Origin: Heliocybe sulcata
Lineage: Eukaryota; Basidiomycota; Agaricomycetes; Gloeophyllales; Gloeophyllaceae
DNA: 64,000 bases
Assembly: GCA_004369045.1 (NCBI GenBank)
Contig: ML213524.1
Span: forward strand, 494,563-558,562
Direction of reading: 5' to 3'
In this document: in pieces, positions 1-10,560 of the stretch
How the letters are laid out: every line of letters starts with the position of its first letter
How positions within the stretch are numbered: position 1 is the stretch's first letter
Notes under the pieces: model-generated
Seen by the model: only the letters and a program-made list of their open reading frames with translations
The model's database searches: none
Told to the model about the DNA's origin: nothing
Program-made: the position numbers and the translations under genes

Positions 1-1682
1 GGAATGCTGGTGGCGGGCCGTGTCATCTCTGGTCTGTCAGTCGGTCTGGCCTCTTCCGTCGTTCCCCTCTATCAATCCGAAATCACACCGCCCGCTATCC
101 GTGGTCGTCTCGTATCCATGCAACAATGGTGAGTTCCGCATCGATTAGTACCTGGGCATCCCTCATTTTCTCCCTCAGGGCCATTACATGGGGTATCCTC
201 CTTCAATACTTCGTTCAATTCGGCTGCTCCTACATCGATGGTGTCGCGTCGTTCCGTATCCCATGGGGTCTGCAAATGATCCCCGCCATCCTCTTGTCTC
301 TCGGCATGGTATTCTTCCCTGAGTCTCCAAGATGGCTTATGGATAACGGCCGGTGAGTACTACAGATACAATACTTCTCTGGAACATGGATGACTGAATG
401 ATATTCTACAGGGAGGAAGAGGCGCTGCAAGTACTCGCGGATTTACATGGCAGGGGTGACAAGACCAACGAACTTGTCCAGCTTGAGTTCGAGGAAATCA
501 GAGCGCAAGTGAGTCTGAAGGCCTATGCCAGTGCCTGCGTCGTACAAACCAATTTGCCAGGTATACTTCGAACGCACTGAGGGAGCAAAGTCGTACATGG
601 ACCTGTTCAAGCCTGGTGTCATGCGCCGTGTTGGCCTCGGTTGCTCCATGCAGATGTGGTCCCAGTTATCCGGCATGAACGTTATGATGTAAGCTAGACA
701 GCCCTCGTCATATTCCTACCACTGACAGTCTTGTCCTTATAGGTACTACGTCGTCTATGTTTTCCAGGGCGCCGGTATCACGGGTCGTCGCGCCAACCTG
801 ATTGCCGACTCCGTGCAATACGTCCTGAATGTTGCATTGACTGGTCTGTTGCTTGCATAAAATTCTTGCCGTCGTCTGACGCAATGAACAGTTCCCGCAA
901 TCTTGTACATCGACAAGTGGGGTCGCCGCCCTCTCCTGATTGCCGGTAGTTTGGCTATGGGCTTCTGGTTCATGCTTGTTGGTGGTCTCCAAGGCCGGTA
1001 TGGTCACTGGGGCGAGGTCGACGGCAGCGGTATGTTATTTGCAGCATTCTGCGTTTCAGACGACTCATGTCTGCTCTCCAAATCAAGCCTCTTGGGTCAT
1101 CGAGGGTCACAGCGCGGCTACGAAGGGCATCATTGTCTGCTCGTACCTCTGCGTCTGCAGGTGAGTACAACCTCTGACGAATCCTCCAGGACATTATCTG
1201 ATCCAGATTGGCCCTCAGTTTCGCCATCTCCCTCGGTCCCGTCTCTTGGACTTACCCAGCTGAGATCTTCCCTCTCCGTGTCCGCGCCAAGGCCGTCTCG
1301 TTCTCCACTGCCACCAACTGGGCCTTCAACTTTGCGCTGGCCTGGGCCGTTCCCCCGGGTCTGAGCAACATCGCCTACAAGACCTACTTCATCTTCGGCA
1401 CGTTCGACTTTGCTGCCTGCATCCACTTCTTCTTCTGCTTCCCTGAGACCGCCGGACGCACGCTTGAGGAGGTTGAGGAAATCTTCGCCCAGGGACATGC
1501 GTTCTCAGCCTGGAAGGTCGAGCGTGGTGTCGGGAAGAAGACCGTTGAGGAGGCTAAGCAGCAGACGAAGGAGCTTGAGCTGGTGAGTCTCCTTCCTTTG
1601 CGGTATATGTATCGGCAATTGACAATGACGCTTTTACCAATCGCAGCACGAGCACATTGACGAGAAGATCGCCGATGTGTAA
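1..1682 (+). CDS. MFS sugar (hexose) transporter, 5' end outside the window
   Basis: A plasma-membrane sugar/H+ symporter of the major facilitator superfamily, taking up hexoses or similar sugars. The frame is open from base 1, so the first membrane segments lie upstream. Visible sugar-porter signatures are GRVISGLSVG followed by PLYQSE and RGR (loop 4-5), PESPRWL after TM6, DKWGRRPLL in the loop after TM8, PAEIFPLRVRAKA near TM10 and PETAGRTLEEVEEIF after TM12. At least seven introns fit GT..AG, among them 129-178, 353-411, one from about 511 to 558, and a last one from about 1582 to 1645. The protein ends with EHIDEKIADV and TAA at 1680-1682. Assignment to the sugar-porter family is firm; the substrate is not known. 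Confidence 0.93.
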
Positions 1683-2374
1683 GCCCCGTATCGCTTCCAT
1701 CTCACCTATGTTCTCTTTCGCCATCCCACCTTGTCATTTATATCCTTCCTTTCGGTGTTCGAGTACAAGCATCGTGCAGCTGTACCGTCCTCGAATATGC
1801 AGTCTTGTTTGCCTCTCTTCCCCAGGACTGAGAGTCCGCTCAGTCTGATTCTAATAGCAGAGAGCGATGCCGGCTTCTCTGTGTACACCAATTCGATTCG
1901 ATAGGTGACCCTAGAGCTCCCGCCGAGTCATCCCGCAGTTGAGAAATCGCACCAGTTGGCAACACGACCCCGGGTGATATCGTAAAGATAATCCCAAGCC
2001 GCCGTCTGTTGCTCTTGGTCCTGGTCGTGGTACTTGTCCGTGGATACGACCTCCTGGGATATCAGTAGAAGTTCCTAGATGGTAGAAGCTGAAAGTAATA
2101 ACCACGGAAGCATCGTCCGACCTGCTGCGCGCCAATAATTACTTTGGAGACGCGCCGCGTCGCAATGTCACGTGCTATCGTCACACCGCGCCTCGGTGGG
2201 AGTTGTCGTCATTATTAATGCTTATACATCTTACAGTGGGCATACAAGAGGTAGCTCCCGTGCCTCGAAACATAGACAGTAGGACATGGTGGAATTAGAC
2301 ATCCAGTGAGAAGCCGTCTATTTTATTGCAGCTTACGAGACACAGAAGATAAGGTGAGCGAGACATCAGCAGGT
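1683..2374. other. Intergenic, no gene seen
   Basis: About 690 bases between the sugar transporter stop and the 3' end of a minus-strand BTB relic. The genes converge here, so it should hold two 3' untranslated regions. Only short open frames without recognisable domains are present. Confidence 0.6.
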
Positions 2375-3539
2375 CTACATTAGGGACTTCACATTGAAGA
2401 AATACGGTAAATCCGCCCACAGACTCCTACGCATGTCATAAATCTCTTCTCCCAACGTCTCCTTACATATTTCAGGCAGGTCGGGGCTGCAGTTGCCGAC
2501 GACACGACAAAGAACGCGGAAGGGATCGAAGCTTTTATGAGTCATGGCCTTCTGCAAGTCGGCACCTGGAACGTGAGGAGTTGAGTGGACGACCATGGTA
2601 AGTCCTTCTTCCATGCAACGAATTTCAGGGAAAGGCGGTCGTAGATGGCTTCATTGATGCGTTCCCTCCCTAGATGAAGCCTGTAGTGGTTGTCGGCAGA
2701 GAGATCCTGCCAGCTTGCCAAGCGGCCTCCGTCCGACACATAGTCGTCTCTTTCGCTCGCAAGGTCCTGGTTATCCCCTTCATCGAGCGCAAGGTACTCG
2801 TATCGCGGATAAGACGGCGACGACCGCATTAGTTGATAGAAAGCAGCGGGGAGGATGGAGGGCACATCACAATCGACAGCCAAATTTATGGCAGAGACAG
2901 GCTCCGGGAGGAAGTTAGTGAGATCGCAATTGTGGTTGTATGCATCGCAATCATGAGAGTCGTGCAAATCCTTTTGCATCTCCTCTATTTCCGCCTCCAA
3001 AGCGTCCCATTCATTGAGTGTCCGTGGCCAGTCCTCTTCCAGACGCGAGACAATCCGCTCTCGGATACTTGGAATGTCGTATTTATTGCAGAGCGCCAGA
3101 ATGGGCTTGACTTTGTGAGGAGTGTCCGGGCTCAGCCTCTGGAAGACAAGGTTCCTGCAGGTAACGTGGAGCCTGAGCACCGACCAATAACACAGCACAG
3201 AATGAAATTACGTACGTTTCGTGATATATGACTCGTAGCAAGCTTTCCAAGGCATCCGCAGGATCTGGCATATCCACTAAGAATGCGCCATCGTACATCT
3301 CGTTGGCTGCGTCGTTGCTCGGCAGAGAAAACATGTCGGCAAACACGGAAGACAACTTCGCGAGCACCGATCGGTGGACTCGGAAGAGTATCCGACCCCC
3401 AGACGCGTCTTCAGCGCTCAGCAGATAGTACAATGTTTCCATCGTCAAAATAGAGGGTCCCGTGCCGCCGACTTTCGACCTGGTCTTCGTCCGTCCTTTT
3501 CCGCTTAAGCTGTCTACGGTGTTGCTCGGACTCAGGCAT
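2375..3539 (-). pseudogene. BTB/POZ-domain protein relic 1, frameshifted
   Basis: BTB proteins of this type are thought to act as substrate adaptors, possibly for CUL3 ubiquitin ligases. An ATG at 3537-3539 opens a frame reaching LYFDDGNIVLSAE, the family's first BTB strand, but the frame then meets TGA. The rest of the BTB domain (FRVHRSVLAKLSSVFADMF, then LLRVIYHE) continues in another frame. The junction near 3407-3423 contains GCTGAGCGCTGAAGAC; against the paralog it looks like a 7-base near-duplication. A 61-base intron (3155-3215) follows, then the domain after BTB (PILALCNKYDI, RLEEDWPRT, ILPAAFYQL). A second frame change near 2580-2640 separates this from the C-terminal part ending NVKSLM. 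Closest relative in the window is the relic at 3801-4965, in tandem. Two frame breaks make a functional full-length product unlikely. Confidence 0.75.
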
Positions 3540-3800
3540 GAGAGCAGCAATACAGTGACTCAGACGTCCAGAGAGTCCTAGAAGGCCACAGGAAATTGCC
3601 GGACGGTCACAGCATCACGTCACAGCCACATGATTACGTGCCCATGTTACGGTACGCGCATAGAGTATAACGATTGCAACAGTTGGTTGCTATACGATCT
3701 GGATAGAGGATATGGAAGATTGCGTAATGCCAGATTGGCGGAGTCCGTGCACTACAATAATTTTTGTGGCCGATCTAGGATACAACCTATCCAAGCAAGC

Positions 3801-4965
3801 CTACAGCGGTGATTCAATTTCGAAACATTCTGGTAATTTGTCCCAGAGAGTCACTCGAAACTCTGCTATGCTCTTCTGCAATGCCAGGCAACATCTTGGA
3901 CATGCTGCGTCGACACCTCGAGTGTCACAGCTACCAAGCCACTTCAAGGGATCAAACTCGAAGTGGTCACGATAAAGCTTGTCCTTGACCTGCTCCGTGA
4001 AGGACTGGATGACCGAGCGAGGGCACTTGCACCCGTGTAACTCCGAACAGAGGTCGGAGTCGCTGTGGATAGTGTCAAGGAAGCCTGCGGTCGCATTCCA
4101 TATTCGCTGTCTCCCTAAGTTCAACCTGTAATGATCTCCGCCAGACAGACTGCGCCAACTCGCAGTGCGCCCTCCGCCATAAATGTACTCGTTCCATTCG
4201 TGACCATCCCATTCACCCTCTGGGGTCGGGAGATAGTATTCGCGTGCAGGATAGAAGGGCAAGCGCAGAAGATGGTAGAATGCGGCGGGAAGTATCGCGG
4301 GGATGTTGCATTCGCGAGCAAGGTTGATAGCTGAGACTGGTTCGGGAAGCACCTCGTCAAGCGTATCTGTCGGGCCAGCACTCTCGATTTCATCCCAGTT
4401 ATACCATAATTTCTCTATCTCTGCTTCCAGCGCGTCCCACTTATAAATGGTCCGCGGTCAATCCTCCTCGAGACGGTTAATGATCTGCTTGCGAAAGTCG
4501 GAGTCGATCTCATATTTATGGCATAGAACCAAGATTGGGCTGACCATATTGGGTATGCCAGGGCTTAGTCTCTTCAGTACTAGAGTTCTGCTTAATGGAC
4601 ATGGATCGTGAATGTCAGTGTATCGCAATGTACGCAGACGAAGCCAGAAATGCGTACTTTCCATGATATATCACTGTCAATAGACTCTCCAGGTCCGCAG
4701 ACGAGTCTGTCATCTGCACCAGCGGCGCACCCTCATATATCTCATTCGCGCTGCTTGCCGGCAGGACGAACATGTCGGAAAATACAGTCGAGAGGCGCGC
4801 CAGCATCGAACGATGCACGCGAAACAATATGTGGACTTGCGAGGCATCCAGAGCTGATAGGACAACATTGCCATCTTGGATGTAGAGAGTGTCATGTTTT
4901 CGGATATGCGCTCCCTCCTGTCCGACCGATGCAGTTGCGACCTGGCTGTGGCTGGAAACAGACAT
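3801..4965 (-). pseudogene. BTB/POZ-domain protein 2 with one in-frame stop
   Basis: Tandem paralog of the relic at 2375-3539. Starting at ATG 4963-4965, the BTB domain is intact: LYIQDGNVVLS, ILFRVHRSMLARLSTVFSDMF, LLTVIYHGK. An intron at 4588-4657 (GTACGC..GCAG, 70 bases) leads to TLVLKRLSPGIPN, PILVLCHKYEI and NRLEED. The next codon is TGA (4458-4460), exactly where the paralog has TGG in RLEEDWPRT. After the stop the same frame stays open to 3801 with matching family sequence (LPEPVSAINLA, ILPAAFYHLL, ASWRSLSGGDHYRLNLGR). One point change therefore seems to separate this from an intact gene. It may be a young pseudogene, a truncated BTB protein, or a readthrough case. Confidence 0.78.
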
Positions 4966-5188
4966 GGACGAGCAGCTCTTACACAGGGGAGTATAACCCA
5001 GGTGTCGAATGAGACTATCTAGCCTGGGCCAGACGAGGATCGTAGCAGACTCTAGGATACGAGAGGATAACTGAAAGAAGACGCTTCAGTTCACCCGCAC
5101 CCGGCGAATCACGTGCTTGTGACAGTCCGTGCAGCTGACGGGAGATGATGTCACGACTCACGACGCGGCCGCTCTGGCGACCTGCGGG

Positions 5189-5196
5189 TATATAAG
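5189..5196 (+). promoter_or_regulatory. TATA-like element
   Basis: The bases read TATATAAG on the plus strand, facing the F-box gene whose ATG is at 5768. The distance of about 570 bases is long, so a long or spliced 5' leader would be needed if it serves that gene. Confidence 0.35.
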
Positions 5197-5478
5197 GATG
5201 TTTCTCTCAGGAAGTATGATTTTCCTTCTCCTTTCCTCCTACCTTGCTTGTCTTTTGTCATCCGTCGAAACTGGAAGAAACAAATGACGGGATTACACGA
5301 GCGTTAAGTTGTTCTCTGAGCAAGCTCGGATACACTAGAAGTTAGCTTAGGTCAGTCAATTCTACGACGCTCTCCCGGCTGACTCGATACTGAAAACGAT
5401 CAAGACCGCTGCGGAGAACAAAAAACAAGCGTAAGTCAGACGGGGCACCAATTGAAGGCGCGCGCACTTTCCGCTGTC

Positions 5479-5510
5479 TCCGCTTTCCCCCGCCTCCGCT
5501 TTCCCCCGCC
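5479..5510. repeat. Two perfect 16-base tandem copies, pyrimidine-rich
   Basis: The unit TCCGCTTTCCCCCGCC occurs twice back to back with no mismatch, about 260 bases before the F-box start. It is a CT-rich tract of the kind often found in fungal promoters, but no function can be assigned. Confidence 0.8.
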
Positions 5511-5767
5511 TCCTATATTAGAACAGCCATCTGCGCCCTGGGAACCTTCTATTTTCTGGTCGCTTCGACAACGGCAGGCATAGTACTCCTGCAAGTGCAT
5601 ATAAACGGAGAGTGAAACCGGCCCTCGGTCCATGTAACTGCGCGTGAGCAATCATTTCGTCGTATGAATCAGCGTCATTGACTGTATGAAAGCTGCCTCT
5701 ACGTTTTGCAAGCATTCGTACAGAGGAAGCCACTAATTAGGTTGCCAGAACGCTCTCCCACTCCACG

Positions 5768-7535
5768 ATGACAGTATACGATATGCCACTCGAAATGCTG
5801 AGCCGCATCGCGTGCTCCATCGACTCTCGCCCCGACCTACTGTCTTTGGCGATTACGTGCAAGTCTCTGTACTCTATCATATCTCCTTCCCATCTGCAGT
5901 ATCATGACATACGAACACCCTTGGCGATGCCGCTGCTCTGGAAGCGGCTGGCACACCACGACGACTGCCATGCCCCCATGATCCGCTCCCTGACCATTCT
6001 CTACAACAATCGTGCATTCACAGGCCTGGCTGACTTGGTAGGAGACGCTGCCTCGGAGGAGAGGTTGCCGGAGGAGTACCGAGAGCCGCATGGCCGGGGC
6101 AACGCTGTAGTTCACGGCCCTTTCCATGAAGCAGAGCTATTGCGACAATGGGAAAGTGACTTTATGCTCGCATTGAAGAGGATGAAGAATCTGCGGCGCT
6201 TCCGATGGTATCGCAGAACACCGGTCATACAGGGCGACAACGATATTTGGTCGGCGCTGAATGACCTCGGAACCGTCAAGGACGTCCAATTCGTCGATTT
6301 ACAGTGCCGCCATGGACGGATAGAGCTTAATACGCCCCCTATCATTGCCTCTCCCTCGGTACGTCTGCTCCTCTTTGTAGATGTATGCGCTATTCTCACT
6401 ACCTTTCCAGTTTTTATCACTACAAGGCTTATCCTCTCTAGACGTTAGGAAGGAGGAACTGAGCAGTATTGCAACAGCGACGGACGTAACGCCCCTGCTT
6501 ACAATGCTCGTTCAGCGCTGTCCTGATATCCAGGTACGCGCATAGCCGGCAATCGATCCTGCTCTGCCGGATTGTTGGTGCCCTTTTACTGACGCACTCC
6601 GTCAGAACTTGCATTTGCATCTGGACTTTAGCCTTCAGTCGAGCGGCGCAAATATCGACTTTCTGATCGAACATGCCGACTGGCCCAACCTACGCACTCT
6701 GTACTTGCATGGCTTCAGAGGCCGTGCTTCTCTATTCTCGCGCTTTCTAGATCGTCATGGCAGTATAGAATCGCTCACGCTGTCCCATATGGCTCTAGAC
6801 GTCGGCTGGCGGCGCCTCTCCCTCTCTGATGGCGCTCTCCCGAACCTTCTCACCGTGAACTGTGATAGCCGAGTCGCAGCAGCGATACTGAAGAATGCCA
6901 GCGTAGCAGCTAATCTCCGGTCGTTGCAGTGGATAGACCTGGAGCAGATGACATCTGTGGACACTTATGCTGCCTGGGATAACGCTTCGGGCGAGCAGGA
7001 CGTTGAGGCTGGTACCTACGGAAGTTCTGTGCCTCCCTGGTCTATCCAGCTTGCAGAGGCTATGATGGCGCGCCCCTCTATCGTGACGTTGGGCTACCGG
7101 GTGCGGCGTATGGTGGACCCAACCAAGCTCGGAGAGGTGTTGTTCATAGCCCCCAACGTTACGGAATTATCCATCCCAGGATCAGCGAGTGCCTTGTTTT
7201 CGGTCAGTTCTGAGTCTGTGTTACCTTGTTACGAATGTTGACACGGGGTTCGATGGCTGAAGGAGATTTCTGCCCACTCGGACCTCGTGCGGACCTCGTC
7301 CAGTCTTACCATGCAACTCGAACATATAGAGACGAAGGAGCATGCGACCAAATCACTTTTCAGGGTGATTGCTGTGCTTTTCCCGAAGTCCAGCGTGATT
7401 GCGGATCCGTCCGTCGGATTAAAAGCTGTGATCATCCAGAGAGAGGAAGACGGTCGGGTTACGTGGGTTAGGAGGAGACTGAACGAGAGTAGCGAGGCGA
7501 GGATATTTGCCTGGGAGGACGTTTACACTGCCTAG
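5768..7535 (+). CDS. F-box protein with leucine-rich-repeat-like C-terminal half
   Basis: Probable substrate receptor of an SCF (SKP1-CUL1-F-box) ubiquitin ligase; the target is unknown. The N-terminal F-box reads MPLEMLSRIACSIDSR and LLSLAITCKSLYSI, followed by LQYHDIR. Three introns (6359-6410, 6534-6605, 7203-7262) give exons of 591, 123, 597 and 273 bases and a protein of about 527 residues. Family landmarks in order are MIRSLTIL, EERLPEEYRE, ALKRMKNLRRFRWYRR, PLLTMLVQRCPDIQ at the end of exon 2, WPNLRTLYLHGF, LSDGALPNLL, and the C-terminal end VYTA before TAG. The exon plan and the end are shared with genes A, B and D at 19-32 kb, though this copy is more diverged. No break was found, so it looks functional. 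The LRR description rests on repeated hydrophobic spacing rather than clear consensus repeats. Confidence 0.87.
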
Positions 7536-7914
7536 GTGAGTGGATTTCCAGGCGAAGAGCGAAGCGATGTTTGTCCCGATCTGAAGGCCTCTTTACAGCC
7601 ATTGGTTATCGATAAGTTCTCGGAGGAACTGGGTACGGGATCTCGTTCTTCTAAGTCTATCACTCAGTACTTCAGTACTGTGTTCCGCCTGTCCTTCGGG
7701 CAGCATCATGCCCTGGTGGCCACATCCAAGCGTCTGCAGCAGCAAGCAGTGATAGATTGGGTATGAACCAGGATATTCTAGATAATACTGTAGGACGCGC
7801 TCAGGATAGGACTCATAGATATCTTCACAAGTCATGGGATTACCGGTAAATGAGTGTCAAACCCCGACCACAAGAGCAGGAAGGTACTTCAAGGTACGTA
7901 CCGGATTTCCACCC
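7536..7914. other. Convergent intergenic region
   Basis: About 380 bases between the 3' ends of the F-box gene and the minus-strand BTB gene. Nothing recognisable was seen. Confidence 0.5.
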
Positions 7915-9118
7915 TCATTCATCTGTCGCCCGTTGTCGGAGTGCTCGCCAGTCTGGCAGACCGAAATAAGATGGAAGCCTGCTCCAAATCTCCGCCCGGA
8001 TATCGGCAATCGTCCCTTCGCAAAGTTCAGCACACTCCGAGCATAGCTCGATTGAATCGGGCTCCCCGAGTGAAAGGACGTTATACAAATTGTCCAGCTG
8101 TTCCTCTTCTAACTGCACTCGCCAGCGATCCAGCCCGGGTATGCACCTCGATGATCTGCAATACCACGAGAACATGAGGAGTGCGCGTTCCTTGAAGAGG
8201 ATCCGGACGTCATTCCGCATCTTCTCTTTCGCCAGCAGGCAGCTTCGAACCGTCGGCCAAGGCAAGAAGCGACAGCCGTTCGCGGGAAATCCGTCAATCA
8301 AACACTCGAGGGGATGGTCCCAGCAGCACATGTACAGTGCAGCCGGTAAAAGACATGAGAGATGGGTACTGGTTAGAGCGGTGTCGACAATGATGGGCTC
8401 TCGTCCTTTCAGGAGGTGCGCCAGGGAGCAATCGTCTCGGTCGTCCCATGCGTGGAGAGTGGTGGGGAAGTACTGAGAGAGCTGTGAGACCACTTGTGAG
8501 CGCAGAACAGCTGCGTCGTATTTGACGGAGAGGCGCAGAATAGACATGAAGAACGTGAAGTCTTTTGTGATAGTTTGATCGTAGTGACTAGAGAAGGGTT
8601 CAGCGGGGAGCCGAAACAGCACAACGATTGGAGGACGGGACCTACCCAGGTTTGAAAATGGCACGAAGAAAATGGGTCATTTCGACGGGGTTATCGTGCA
8701 AGTTTACAAGAGGACAGTCGTCGTATGTGTCCAGCAGCTACGGTTGAGGCATGGCGAACATGTCTCGGAACGCCGAGGCATGCTCGGCCAGAACGCCTCG
8801 GTAGACGCGGAAGCCTGAGGACCCCGTTTTCAGGACAACTGTCCCATCGTCATACCAGAGGTCTTCGCACTCTGTAATTCCAGTGCCCACGCCCATGTTT
8901 CTGGCAAGCGGGAGATTGGTCGGCTTTGATCCACTTTTGTCAGAGGATGCATCTCTGCTGGATGTAGCTCGGATTCCTGACGTACCTAGAATTGGGGAAG
9001 GCAATGATTTGCGGGGCTGGTAGGCCCAAACGGAAGTGCTGGACGAGGGTGGATACGCGCTTCGGTCGACTGCAGGCGATGATCGACTAGTAACGCTCAC
9101 GTGCCTGTGACGATTCAT
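7915..9118 (-). pseudogene. BTB/POZ-domain protein 3, complete except for one in-frame TAG
   Basis: Likely adaptor-type BTB protein. From the ATG at 9116-9118 a low-complexity N-terminus of about 70 residues rich in Ser and Pro precedes the BTB domain (LWYDDGTVVLK, FRVYRGVLAEHASAFRDMF). The codon after MFAMPQP is TAG (8738-8740), but the same frame continues with clear family sequence (LLDTYDDCPLVNL, MTHFLRAIFKPG) up to an intron at 8588-8645. Exon 2 runs without interruption to the stop at 7915 (FMSILRLSVKYDAAVLRSQVV, LLPAALYMCCWDHPLECL, ELCSECAELCEGTIADIRAEIWSRLPSYF with its Cys pattern). With the stop ignored the gene has 382 codons. No splice pair removes the TAG without deleting the BTB core. 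It is either newly dead or makes only a short N-terminal product. Confidence 0.75.
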
Positions 9119-9311
9119 GATACACGCGACTGTGGCGATTCTTTCCGCGCTCCAAATCCCCTTTTGTGATACTTACCGCAGTACTCGACATTGATCAGTC
9201 TCGCCATCGAAATCGTCAGAAGTCCATGAATTCATTCATACATACATGATCGTAACAAAAAAAATAAAGTGTCCGCAGTCGTGAGCGGAACGACCAGCTA
9301 GAGCTACGCTA

Positions 9312-10460
9312 TCAATTATACGGAGGGATAGTAGTATTAAAAATCTGCCTCGCGTTGCTGGGAACACCAAAGTCCCAGTTGACCAGACCACTCAGGGTCG
9401 TGTCGTCAGTAGGTGGGTTCACCGTACTGGGCTCCTCGCAGACGACAGCAGCGAAGACGACGCCGACCAACCCCTCAGGGATGGTCGACGTGCCGTTCTC
9501 CGCAATCTCGGAGCTGTAGATGTTCAACCCGGAATAATAAGCCATGTACAGCGGCGTGCTGCTGTTCGAGGGCCCAGCGTAACCAGTGGGAATGGAGACG
9601 GTGATCTGCGAGCCGGGGGTGGGCGTCGCGGGGGTGACTGTGGCGGCTGGGAACGGCTTGACGAAGAGAGGCGGGTTTGTGGAGGGGCAGGAACCGTCGA
9701 CGATGAATTGGGAGGCGATGGAGTAGACGCCGGAGGGGTCCAGGGGGGTCTGGAACTCGGTGTCCCATGGGCTGCCCTTGTTGGCTGCAGAAGCGAGCCA
9801 AGCAGCCTGGCGGGCTTCGGTGGCGAGAATAGACTGTATGGATAGCGGGAGCAAAGGCGGGGAACTCGTCAGATGGACAGGCACGGATACTTCAAGGGTT
9901 TACTCACGCCGGCTGCGTTGACGTTCGTCTTGCTCGTGAGATAGTGAGCCGAACCGAGGTATGCGGCGGTTCCTACTCCTTCAATGGACGCGGACATGGT
10001 CACGAAAGACGTGACGTCTGTGTACGGGCTGAAAACGTCGATTTATCATCTGAAACCCGCGTTGTTCGCTGGGGAGTGTACTCACTAGCTGTAGTTGCAC
10101 GCCTGGGGTGCAATGGCTCCGTTGGCCTCGAGGGCAGCCGTGAGGAAGGCCACATGGTCTGTCTCGTGGTCTCCGACCTGTTGGATGCGACCGCGAACCC
10201 AGGCGGGGAAGCCCGCGTCTAGGAAGGCTTTATCGTCGTATTTCGTCAGGCCGGAGATGTAGAAGGCATTCTCGATGTGCTCTAGGGTAAGAGCATACTG
10301 CAGGACGGAGACATCTGGATAGGGTGATTAGACTCGAGTCGCTGTTGTGAGCACGGTTTAGGGACGGACCAGTAATGTTCTGCGTGGCACGCTTCACGGG
10401 TGCACCGAGCACTGAGGCTGCACCAACGAGCCCGACGATGACAGAGGCGAGAGACAGCAT
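9312..10460 (-). CDS. Secreted ferritin-like (Rds1-type stress response) protein
   Basis: Member of the fungal Rds1/desiccation-related family with a ferritin-like four-helix domain (Ferritin_2); known relatives respond to stress, and the biochemical role is unclear. The N-terminus is a signal peptide, MLSLASVIVGLVGAASVLG, cut before APVKR, a possible KR processing site. Introns at 9834-9907, 10029-10085 and 10315-10369 yield about 320 residues. The helical domain shows LQYALTLEHIENAFY, QVGDHETDHVAFLTAAL and ILATEARQAAWL, whose Glu and His residues sit where a di-metal site would be in ferritin-like folds. The C-terminal half is rich in Pro, Thr and Ser with several possible N-glycosylation sites (NSST, NGTST, NTT). 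Metal binding is inferred from the fold only. A TATA box lies about 95 bases upstream of the ATG. Confidence 0.88.
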
Positions 10461-10554
10461 CCTGAAGACGGTTCAGACTTCGACAAAGTCGTGAAGGTTC
10501 CCTAGACGGACAAGTGGAGGGTGACCGCCGAGCCAACGTGCTCGCAGGTACGAC

Positions 10555-10560
10555 TTTATA
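10555..10560 (-). promoter_or_regulatory. TATA box of the ferritin-like gene
   Basis: On the minus strand the bases read TATAAA, about 95 bases before the ATG at 10460. Spacing and orientation fit a core promoter. Confidence 0.6.

Larger units (their letters stand above)
4966..5767. other. Divergent intergenic region between a BTB gene and an F-box gene
   Basis: About 800 bases lie between the start of the minus-strand BTB gene and the start of the plus-strand F-box gene. It contains a TATA-like element at 5189-5196 and a perfect 16-base tandem repeat at 5479-5510. No coding sequence was recognised. Confidence 0.55.
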
